A stretch of 8,195 nucleotides of DNA from assembly GCA_945901035.1 (NCBI GenBank), contig CAMDKN010000055.1, positions 1 to 8,195 of the forward strand. The letters run 5' to 3'. Shown piece after piece: positions 1 through 5,407 of this stretch. This DNA comes from Gulosibacter massiliensis (GTDB lineage Bacteria; Actinomycetota; Actinomycetes; Actinomycetales; Microbacteriaceae). The translations under genes and the position numbers were made by a program. The notes beneath the pieces are model-generated. The model had not been told where the DNA came from, made no database searches, and saw only the letters and a program-made list of their open reading frames with translations. The stretch's first letter is position 1, and the number at the start of each line of letters is the position of its first letter.

Positions 1-701
1 CCTTTCACGAGAGCGAGCGCGATTCCCCGGCAGTGATCGTCGACGTGGAGCCAGTCTCGAACGTTGAGCCCGTCACCGTAGAGCGGCACACGGAGGCCGT
101 CGATCAGGTTGGTGACAAACAACGGAATCACTTTTTCCGGAAATTGGTGGGTTCCATAATTGTTCGAGCAGCGCGTCGTGACCGTATCGAGCTGGTGGGT
201 CTGGTGGTAGGACCGAACGACGAGGTCGCTTCCCGCTTTGCTCGCGGCATACGGGGAATTGGGCAGCAAGGGCTCATTTTCGTCCCAGGAGCCGCTGTTG
301 ATGGATCCGTAGACCTCGTCGGTCGACACGTGAACAAAACGCGTCACGTTGTTGGCTCTGGCCGCATCGAGAAGAATGCTGGTGCCCAAGACGTTTGTTT
401 CGATGAATATGCCGGCGTCGCGGACCGAACGATCGACGTGCGATTCCGCCGCAAAGTGGACGACGTAGTCGGCTCCGTCCAGAGTTTTTCCGACCAACTC
501 ACGGTCGCGAATGTCCCCTTGAACGAAGGTGAAACGGGGGTTATCGAGACATTCCGTCAGATTGGTGAGAGTCCCCGAATACGTGAGTGCGTCGAGCACG
601 ACAACCGAGGCGTCCGTCAATCCGTCGTATCGGTTTGCGAGGAGGTGACGAACAAAGTTCGAGCCGATGAAGCCCGCTCCGCCAGTGACAACAATGCGCA
701 T
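1..701 (-). CDS. rmlB: dTDP-glucose 4,6-dehydratase, N-terminal 233 codons (partial at left edge)
   Basis: RmlB converts dTDP-glucose to dTDP-4-keto-6-deoxyglucose with bound NAD+, the second step of dTDP-L-rhamnose synthesis in the cytoplasm. Translating the minus strand from the ATG at 701-699 gives an uninterrupted extended short-chain dehydrogenase (SDR). It has the NAD-binding glycine motif TGGAGFIGS (residues 6-14), the acidic residue after the second strand (LDALTYSG, about 36-43), HFAAESHVDRS (83-93), the catalytic STDEVYGS (126-133, with Thr127-Asp128-Glu129) and the YxxxK pair Tyr151/Lys155 in YAASKAGSD. RCSNNYGTHQFPEKVIP and the substrate-binding RDWLHVDDHCRG follow. Family members run to about 330 residues, so roughly 100 C-terminal residues lie beyond position 1. 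An AAAGGGA ribosome binding site sits 5-6 bases before the ATG. It diverges from the GT4 gene at 750 across 48 bases. The identification is firm; the SDR motifs and the neighbouring rmlC and rmlA leave little alternative. Confidence 0.96.
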   Translation of the reverse strand, partial: MRIVVTGGAGFIGSNFVRHLLANRYDGLTDASVVVLDALTYSGTLTNLTECLDNPRFTFVQGDIRDRELVGKTLDGADYVVHFAAESHVDRSVRDAGIFIETNVLGTSILLDAARANNVTRFVHVSTDEVYGSINSGSWDENEPLLPNSPYAASKAGSDLVVRSYHQTHQLDTVTTRCSNNYGTHQFPEKVIPLFVTNLIDGLRVPLYGDGLNVRDWLHVDDHCRGIALALVK

Positions 702-722
702 AAAAATCCCTTTCGTCCCCCC

Positions 723-728
723 AGCGTA
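723..728 (-). promoter_or_regulatory. candidate -10 element for rmlB
   Basis: On the minus strand this reads TACGCT, matching the actinobacterial TANNNT -10 consensus. Transcription would start near 716, leaving a leader of about 15 bases that holds the AAAGGGA ribosome binding site before the ATG at 701. No convincing -35 is visible. This is inferred from spacing and motif only. Confidence 0.4.
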
Positions 729-737
729 GTGCGGCAA

Positions 738-743
738 TATGCT
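738..743 (+). promoter_or_regulatory. candidate -10 element for a leaderless GT4 transcript
   Basis: TATGCT matches TANNNT and lies exactly six bases before the GTG at 750, the distance expected between a -10 hexamer and the transcription start. If used, the mRNA would begin at the start codon, which explains the lack of a properly spaced ribosome binding site. The same arrangement recurs before rmlC. No clear -35 is seen. Confidence 0.5.
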
Positions 744-749
744 GGGCGA

Positions 750-1871
750 GTGAAACCCGCGTCGAGCAAACACCTGATTGTGCTGGATGCGACGGCCATC
801 AGCGCCCAGCGCGGAGGGGTCGGACGTTACGTCGAAGAATTAGCCCGAGAGGCTGTCGTCGCGGGTGCGCCGGTTGTCGTGGTGTGCCAGCCGCGCGACG
901 AGCACGTGTTTGCCTCGTTCGACTGCGACCTCGTCGTCGCACCCCGCTGGGTGCAGTCGGTGCCCTTGCGATTTCTGTGGGAGCAGGTCGGGTTGCCCGT
1001 CCTTGCGCGTCGGCTCAACGCGACCGTCATCCATTCGCCGCACTACACGTTTCCGTTATTCACGGGTCGGCGCCGCGTCGTCACCGTCCACGACCTCACC
1101 TTTTGGTCGTACCCCGATCGTCACTCTCGGCTGAAGCGAATTTTCTTTCGGTGGTGGATTTCGGCCTCGGCACGCCGGCGCCTCGACGTCATCGTTCCGT
1201 CTCGCGCGACGGGAGACGAATACGAGCGAGTTGCGCGCGCCGACAGCGGGTGCGTTACGGTCGCCTATCACGGTGTCGACCGCGGGACGTTTCGCCCTCC
1301 CGCCGCATCCGCCGTGACCCGATTCGCCCGAAAGCTCGGCGTCGGAGCGTGGGTCGCGTTTGTGGGGACAATTGAGCCGCGCAAGAATGTCGTGCCTCTG
1401 ATCGACGGGTTCCGGTCCGCCGTCGCGACGCGGTCACCTCGTCCCGCGCTGTTGTTGGCGGGGGCGTCCGGTTGGGACAACACCGTGGCCGAGGCCATCG
1501 ACCGTGCCGTCGGCGCCGGGTTTGACGTTCGCCACCTCGGTTATGTGCCGCTCGCGGACCTTCCGACACTTCTCGGCGGCGCAACGGTCGTCGCCTATCC
1601 GAGTGAGGGAGAAGGTTTCGGACTGCCGGTTCTCGAGGCGATGTCCTGCGGAGCGCCGGTCCTCACCACTCGTTCGTTGTCGCTCCCCGAGGTGGGCGGC
1701 GACGCGGTCGCCTACTCTGACACCACGGCGCAGGGAATCGGTTCCGCCCTGACGGAACTGCTGAACGATCCGAAACGTCGTGCCGAGATGACCCGCGCGG
1801 CAATCGAACGCGCGGCGGGATTCACCTGGAGTGCCTGCCTCGCGGCACACCGCGTGGAGTGGGAGCGTTAG
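750..1871 (+). CDS. GT4-family glycosyltransferase (GT-B fold)
   Basis: A 373-residue retaining glycosyltransferase of family GT4, which would transfer a sugar from a nucleotide donor to a growing glycan on the cytoplasmic face of the membrane. The N-terminal Rossmann half carries GGVGRY (residues 22-27) and the VVTVHDLTFW segment typical of the family. The C-terminal donor-binding half carries FVGTIEPRKN and the E-x7-E signature EGFGLPVLE (Glu288 and Glu296) followed by AMSCGAPV. There is no signal peptide or membrane segment. The reading frame stays open upstream to position 33, but that part is antisense to rmlB. GTG 750 is preferred because the family homology starts just after it and a TANNNT box sits six bases upstream; GTG 729 and GTG 780 are alternatives. 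The stop overlaps the stop of the opposing GT4 gene by four bases. Donor and acceptor cannot be read from sequence; mannosyl- or rhamnosyltransferase activity would fit. Confidence 0.9.
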   Translation: MKPASSKHLIVLDATAISAQRGGVGRYVEELAREAVVAGAPVVVVCQPRDEHVFASFDCDLVVAPRWVQSVPLRFLWEQVGLPVLARRLNATVIHSPHYTFPLFTGRRRVVTVHDLTFWSYPDRHSRLKRIFFRWWISASARRRLDVIVPSRATGDEYERVARADSGCVTVAYHGVDRGTFRPPAASAVTRFARKLGVGAWVAFVGTIEPRKNVVPLIDGFRSAVATRSPRPALLLAGASGWDNTVAEAIDRAVGAGFDVRHLGYVPLADLPTLLGGATVVAYPSEGEGFGLPVLEAMSCGAPVLTTRSLSLPEVGGDAVAYSDTTAQGIGSALTELLNDPKRRAEMTRAAIERAAGFTWSACLAAHRVEWER

Positions 1872-2974
1872 GAGAGTTCGTCGATGAGCGCCGCGAGTTT
1901 CGCCGCGCTCGCGTCCCACGAGAACAGAGCGGATCGGGCGTGGCCGCGTGAGACGAGGTCGCGGCGCAACTCGTCATCACTCAGCCCGGTCAGCGCCTCC
2001 GCCAGCGCCATTTTTCCGCGCGGTCCGTGCACATCAACCGACAGCGCGGCACCACCCGCCACTTCGACGAGTGCCGCTGCGGTGGAGTGAATCACGGGAA
2101 CGCCGAGAGACATCGCCTCCAGCACCGGAAGTCCGAAGCCTTCCTCAATCGAGGGAACGACCAGTGCCCGCGACGCGGACAACACGGCGGCGAGGTCGGC
2201 GTCGTCCAGTCGTCCGAGGGCGTGGACGCGTGATGGGGCGATCCCGGATCGTTCGACGAGGGTCGCAACATCCACCCCTCCCCAGCCTCGCGGTCCAATC
2301 ACGACGAGCGACAGAGCATCAACGGTGGCGAGCGCGGTGATCAACTGTTCGAGTCCTTTGCGCGGTTCGAGGGTCCCGACAAATGCCACGAAGTTGTCGG
2401 GTAATTCACGTCGTGCACGCCGAGCGGGTGAATCGGCGGGAATCACGAGGTCGGTGGACGGGGCTCCACCGATGACGCGAATCCGGTCACCGAATGAGAG
2501 AAAGTCGGACAGCCGAACCGCGACCGCTTCGGTGGGAACGACAATCACATCGGCGAATCGCGCCGCGCGCTCCCCCATCGCTCGATGCCAGGCGGCGCCA
2601 CGGCGCGTGAGAGTCTCGGGATGCGTCCACGGAATCGTGTCGTGAATAGTCACGATGTGCTGTCCGCGCGGAGCGAGCGGCGAAAGCAGGCTGGGTGAAT
2701 ACGTCAGGTTACGTCGGGGGACGGCCATGCCTATTCGCCAAGCCCGCGCGAGGACACGTCGCGGCAGCGGGGACACGTCGATGTAGCCGAGCAGAGGAAT
2801 CAGCGAATGCAAACGACGGACGGTATCGCCCGACACCAGCGGGACGAATCCCGTGAATGTGCGGGGGAGATCGGGTCGCTCCGTCAGCGCCCGGATCAGG
2901 TTGAGTGCATAACGGCCGATTCCGCCGGGGACAGGCGCAACAATCTGGTCGAGGACAACAGCTACGCTGTTCAT
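1868..2974 (-). CDS. GT4-family glycosyltransferase (GT-B fold), second copy type
   Basis: A 368-residue GT4 glycosyltransferase, distantly related to the convergent neighbour at 750-1871. It shows GGIGRY (residues 17-22), IVTIHDTIPWTHPE (about 107-120), FVGTLEPRKG (198-207) and the E-x7-E signature EGFGLPVLE (Glu278 to Glu286) followed by AMSLGVPV. It is soluble or peripherally membrane-bound by appearance, with no signal sequence. The ATG at 2974 is supported by a GAGG Shine-Dalgarno at 2985-2982, seven bases upstream, and by homology starting immediately (VAVVLDQ). It diverges from rmlC across only 30 bases, so its promoter must overlap the rmlC promoter or coding sequence. Its TAA overlaps the TAG of the convergent GT4. 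The context argues for a role in assembling the same rhamnose-containing glycan; the exact donor and linkage are unknown. Confidence 0.92.
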   Translation of the reverse strand: MNSVAVVLDQIVAPVPGGIGRYALNLIRALTERPDLPRTFTGFVPLVSGDTVRRLHSLIPLLGYIDVSPLPRRVLARAWRIGMAVPRRNLTYSPSLLSPLAPRGQHIVTIHDTIPWTHPETLTRRGAAWHRAMGERAARFADVIVVPTEAVAVRLSDFLSFGDRIRVIGGAPSTDLVIPADSPARRARRELPDNFVAFVGTLEPRKGLEQLITALATVDALSLVVIGPRGWGGVDVATLVERSGIAPSRVHALGRLDDADLAAVLSASRALVVPSIEEGFGLPVLEAMSLGVPVIHSTAAALVEVAGGAALSVDVHGPRGKMALAEALTGLSDDELRRDLVSRGHARSALFSWDASAAKLAALIDELS

Positions 2975-2992
2975 CGGTCAACCTCGATTCGC

Positions 2993-2998
2993 TACGAT
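2993..2998 (+). promoter_or_regulatory. candidate -10 element for a leaderless rmlCA transcript
   Basis: TACGAT matches TANNNT and stands six bases before the GTG at 3005. The spacing equals that before the GT4 gene at 750, and there is no ribosome binding site between box and codon, so a leaderless mRNA is likely. The element lies inside the 30-base divergent gap shared with the minus-strand GT4 gene. Confidence 0.5.
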
Positions 2999-3004
2999 TA
3001 CCCT

Positions 3005-3577
3005 GTGGACATTAAACCATTGAGTATTGCGGGGGCGTGGAGTGTTACGCCAAAAGTACACGGTGATGACCGCGGCTCGTTCGCCGAGTGGTTTCGGGCC
3101 GACCAACTGGAGGACGCCACCGGATTTCGGTTTGCTTCTGTCCAGGGAAATATTTCGCGTTCGGCGCGGGGTGTGGTTCGCGGTATTCATTACGCCGATG
3201 TTCCCCCCGGTCAAGCCAAGTACGTGATGCCCGTGTCCGGTTCCATCATCGATTTCGTTGTCGATATTCGAGTCGGTTCGCCGACGTTTGGGCAATGGGA
3301 CAGTGTGACGCTTCACAGTGAACGGCGCGAGGCAATTCTTCACGAGCCGGGTTTGGGACACGCGTTCGTCGCCCTCGACGATGAAACCACGGTCACGTAC
3401 CTCGTGACCGATGTTTTCCGACCCGAGCGCGAGCACGGCATCAACCCGCTCGATCCCGAGATTGGGCTGGTTTTTCCCGCCGGGCTTGAACTTCTCCTAT
3501 CGGATAAAGACACCGCGGCCCCGTCATTAGCCGAAGCGCTCGCCGCCTCGGCGCTCCCGATTTGGCAAACACCGTGA
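3005..3577 (+). CDS. rmlC: dTDP-4-dehydrorhamnose 3,5-epimerase
   Basis: RmlC epimerises C3 and C5 of dTDP-4-keto-6-deoxyglucose, the third step to dTDP-L-rhamnose. This 190-residue cupin has the DRGSFAEWF segment (22-30), VVRGIHYADVPPGQAKYV around catalytic His62, the DIRVGSPTFGQWDSV strand region (87-101), His119 in PGLGHAF, and Tyr132 in TVTYL. From the known Mycobacterium tuberculosis RmlC sequence as I remember it, these align without gaps to its His62, His119 and Tyr132, which supports GTG 3005 as the true start even though the frame is open further upstream. The usual AHGF motif reads GHAF here, with the histidine retained. A DKDTAAPS segment near residue 167 matches the mycobacterial DRDAAAPS. 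There is no ribosome binding site; the TANNNT box six bases upstream suggests a leaderless mRNA. It overlaps rmlA as GTGA. Confidence 0.95.
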   Translation: MDIKPLSIAGAWSVTPKVHGDDRGSFAEWFRADQLEDATGFRFASVQGNISRSARGVVRGIHYADVPPGQAKYVMPVSGSIIDFVVDIRVGSPTFGQWDSVTLHSERREAILHEPGLGHAFVALDDETTVTYLVTDVFRPEREHGINPLDPEIGLVFPAGLELLLSDKDTAAPSLAEALAASALPIWQTP

Positions 3578-4437
3578 AGGGGATAATTCTTGCGGGAGGT
3601 ACGGGCTCGCGGCTGTGGCCCATCACCCTCGGAAACTCCAAACAGCTTGTTCCGATTTACGACAAACCGATGGTGTATTACCCCATCTCGACGCTCATGA
3701 TGGCGGGAATCCGCGAAGTTCTGGTCATTACGACCGCGGAACACGCCCCCCTCTTCCGGGCTCTTCTCGGAGATGGCGCCGCGTGGGGAATGACTTTCGA
3801 ATTCGCGGTTCAGGAGAGTCCCGACGGACTGGCACAGGCGTTTATCATCGGTGAAGAGTTCGGAGCGGGCGATTCCATGGCCCTCGCGCTGGGGGACAAC
3901 ATTTTTCACGGGGCGGGTTTTGAAAACGCATTCCCGCCGGTGACGAACTTTGACGGTGGACACATTTTCGCCTATCCGGTTCCCGACCCCGAGCGTTACG
4001 GCGTCATCGAATTCGACGACTCCGGCACGGCGCTGTCCATCGAAGAAAAACCGGAACACCCGAAATCGCGTTTCGCCATTCCGGGTCTGTACTTTTTCGG
4101 TCCCGACGTGGTGGAAATCGCCAAAAGCATCAAGCCCAGTGCCCGCGGTGAACTGGAAATCACGTCGGTCAGCGAGCACTACATGCGCGAAGGCCGGCTC
4201 CGAGTCAGCGTTTTGGATTCCGGCACGATGTGGTTTGACACGGGGACCGTTGATTCCATGATGGACGCGTCAGAATACGTCCGAGCCGTCGAACGTCGAA
4301 CCGGAGCCAGGATTGCGTGCCCCGAAGAAATCGCGTGGCGGCAGGGCTGGATTACCACCGATCAACTCGCGGCCATCGCGCGACCGCTGGAAAAGAGCGG
4401 CTACGGATCGTACCTGTTGGGGCTCGTAAACCACTAA
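3574..4437 (+). CDS. rmlA: glucose-1-phosphate thymidylyltransferase
   Basis: RmlA joins dTTP and glucose-1-phosphate to give dTDP-glucose and pyrophosphate, the first and feedback-controlled step of dTDP-L-rhamnose synthesis. From GTG 3574 the product has 287 residues, the normal length. It opens with KGIILAGGTGSRLWPIT (residues 2-18), the nucleotide-binding signature, followed by KQLVPIYDKPMVYYPISTL (23-41), QESPDGLAQAF (80-90), the metal-binding LGDNIFHG (Asp108), YGVIEFD (142-148), EEKP (157-160) and MWFDTGT. The family normally begins with M-K-G-I-I-L-A-G-G, so GTG 3574 is preferred to the in-frame TTG at 3562. The GTG overlaps the TGA of rmlC (GTGA), indicating translational coupling. 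The stop overlaps the stop of the opposing GT2 gene by four bases, leaving no room for a terminator. Confidence 0.96.
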   Translation: MKGIILAGGTGSRLWPITLGNSKQLVPIYDKPMVYYPISTLMMAGIREVLVITTAEHAPLFRALLGDGAAWGMTFEFAVQESPDGLAQAFIIGEEFGAGDSMALALGDNIFHGAGFENAFPPVTNFDGGHIFAYPVPDPERYGVIEFDDSGTALSIEEKPEHPKSRFAIPGLYFFGPDVVEIAKSIKPSARGELEITSVSEHYMREGRLRVSVLDSGTMWFDTGTVDSMMDASEYVRAVERRTGARIACPEEIAWRQGWITTDQLAAIARPLEKSGYGSYLLGLVNH

Positions 4438-5306
4438 CGGCGTCGCATCATCGCCCATTCGCGCAGATGTAGTCCCACCGTGATGAGTGTTCGGGCCGGC
4501 CACCAGCCGGGTCCGGCGTAACGACGATGGACCCAGAGTCGGGCGCTGTCGTGATGCGCGGCGATCATCTGCGCCGAGTGGTCGCGGGTCGAGTGACCGC
4601 CCTCGTGTTCCGCCGTGGCGGTCGGAACAAAGACGTTGCGCCAGCCTTTTCGCCCAAGCCGGTAACCCAAATCGACGTCTTCGAAATACATGAAGAACCC
4701 GTCGTCGAATCCGCCCACCGCGTCGAACGCTGCCCGTCGGACGAGGACGCAGGCCCCACTGAGCCAACCCGCCTCGCGCTGGTTTTCGTAGTCGGACGAG
4801 GCGTGATACTTCCGAGTCCACGGATTGGAGGGAATCAGGTCGCCCACGAGCGCGTGTCCGATTCCAACCCGCAGCGACGGAATGGCTCGAGCGGACGGGT
4901 ACGTGACACCGTGCAGGTCTCGAATTCGCGGTCCCACCGCACCGATTGTGGGGTCGGACTGGATTACGTGCACCAACGTGTCGAGAGCGTGCGGGTCGAG
5001 GGTCACATCGGGGTTGATGACCAGAAAGAAGTCAAGGGCGGGGTCGAGTGCCGCCACCCCCGAATTGACTCCGCCGCCATAACCGGGGTTGTCGGGGCGA
5101 GCGATTATTCGGGCCGAGGAACCCGTGACCGCGGGCGCGAGAGCGCCGTCACCCCCCGGAACGTTGTCCACGACCACGATGTCGGTCCGCAGTGCCGTCG
5201 CGGCCGGAAGAGAGGCCAGCATGGCGTTAATCGCGTCTCCTGACCGAAAAGACACCGTGACAATTCCGATCCGATTAGCCGAGGGGGAGTTGCTCACAGC
5301 GTCCAT
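4434..5306 (-). CDS. GT2-family glycosyltransferase, WbbL-type rhamnosyltransferase-like
   Basis: An inverting GT-A enzyme of family GT2, probably transferring L-rhamnose from dTDP-rhamnose to a lipid-linked acceptor. Numbering from ATG 5306 (290 residues): GIVTVSF (14-20), DIVVVDN (42-48), PDNPGYGGGVNSG (71-83), the donor/metal site FLVINPDV (94-101), WLSGACVLVRR (181-191), and GGFDDGFFMYFEDVDLGYRL (198-217) with Glu209-Asp210. This last pair of blocks is typical of WbbL/dTDP-rhamnosyl transferases. The assignment of rhamnose as donor rests on that resemblance plus the adjacent rmlCA genes. There is no transmembrane segment. The start is uncertain: GTG 5315, ATG 5306 and GTG 5297 are in frame, none with a good ribosome binding site, and a TAACAT box at 5310-5305 would favour a leaderless GTG at 5297. 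Homology begins at about residue 13, so it does not discriminate. Confidence 0.9.
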   Translation of the reverse strand: MDAVSNSPSANRIGIVTVSFRSGDAINAMLASLPAATALRTDIVVVDNVPGGDGALAPAVTGSSARIIARPDNPGYGGGVNSGVAALDPALDFFLVINPDVTLDPHALDTLVHVIQSDPTIGAVGPRIRDLHGVTYPSARAIPSLRVGIGHALVGDLIPSNPWTRKYHASSDYENQREAGWLSGACVLVRRAAFDAVGGFDDGFFMYFEDVDLGYRLGRKGWRNVFVPTATAEHEGGHSTRDHSAQMIAAHHDSARLWVHRRYAGPGWWPARTLITVGLHLREWAMMRRR

Positions 5307-5310
5307 GTTA
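5305..5310 (-). promoter_or_regulatory. candidate -10 element for the GT2 gene
   Basis: On the minus strand this reads TAACAT (TANNNT), seven bases before the in-frame GTG at 5297. If active it would give a leaderless mRNA and exclude the upstream starts ATG 5306 and GTG 5315, since the box overlaps the ATG. It is weaker evidence than the two similar boxes at 738 and 2993 because spacing is one base longer and other starts exist. Confidence 0.3.
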
Positions 5311-5367
5311 GCCACAGTCCACGGGGTGATTCTCGCCCGTCACCTAAGCACGTGCGGCAAAAGTCTC

Positions 5368-5394
5368 AATTACACTGGAATTACACCTGTGTAA
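5368..5394 (+). promoter_or_regulatory. palindrome with direct half-site repeat, candidate operator/promoter of the LGFP gene
   Basis: AATTACAC occurs twice, at 5368-5375 and 5379-5386, 11 bases apart, which is about one helical turn. The second copy forms a perfect inverted repeat TTACAC-CT-GTGTAA at 5381-5394. A TANNNT hexamer (TACACT, 5371-5376) lies within the first copy and would place transcription start near 5383, inside the palindrome. This layout is what a dimeric regulator binding at a promoter would need. I do not recognise the cognate regulator. Confidence 0.5.
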
Positions 5395-5399
5395 GGGGG
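5393..5399 (+). promoter_or_regulatory. ribosome binding site of the LGFP-repeat gene
   Basis: AAGGGGG lies eight bases before the GTG at 5408. It is one of the few clear Shine-Dalgarno sites in the window, fixes this start, and directly abuts the palindrome, whose last two bases it shares. The signal peptide beginning at this codon confirms the choice. Confidence 0.75.
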
Positions 5400-5407
5400 T
5401 ACGTGTC

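Noticed and set aside
33..749. An open plus-strand frame continuous with the GT4 gene, which would make a 612-residue protein
   Set aside because: This stretch is antisense to rmlB, whose minus-strand translation shows complete SDR motifs. The plus-strand translation has no recognisable family features until after 750.
1860..1880. An intrinsic terminator between the convergent GT4 genes
   Set aside because: There is no GC-rich hairpin followed by a T tract; the stop codons themselves overlap.
2807..3004. Upstream in-frame extension of rmlC
   Set aside because: It is antisense to the GT4 N-terminus, and RmlC aligns from GTG 3005 with the mycobacterial enzyme without gaps.
3340..4179. 279-codon minus-strand open frame antisense to rmlC and rmlA
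   Set aside because: It spans two clear genes on the other strand and its product shows no domain or export features.
4527..5243. 238-codon plus-strand open frame antisense to the GT2 gene
   Set aside because: The minus strand encodes a motif-complete GT2 enzyme. The plus frame gives a low-complexity Arg/Val/Gly-rich product, a typical high-GC shadow.
5360..5407. A riboswitch or small RNA upstream of the LGFP gene
   Set aside because: The leader would be about 25 bases. The only structure is the short palindrome, better explained as a protein-binding site.
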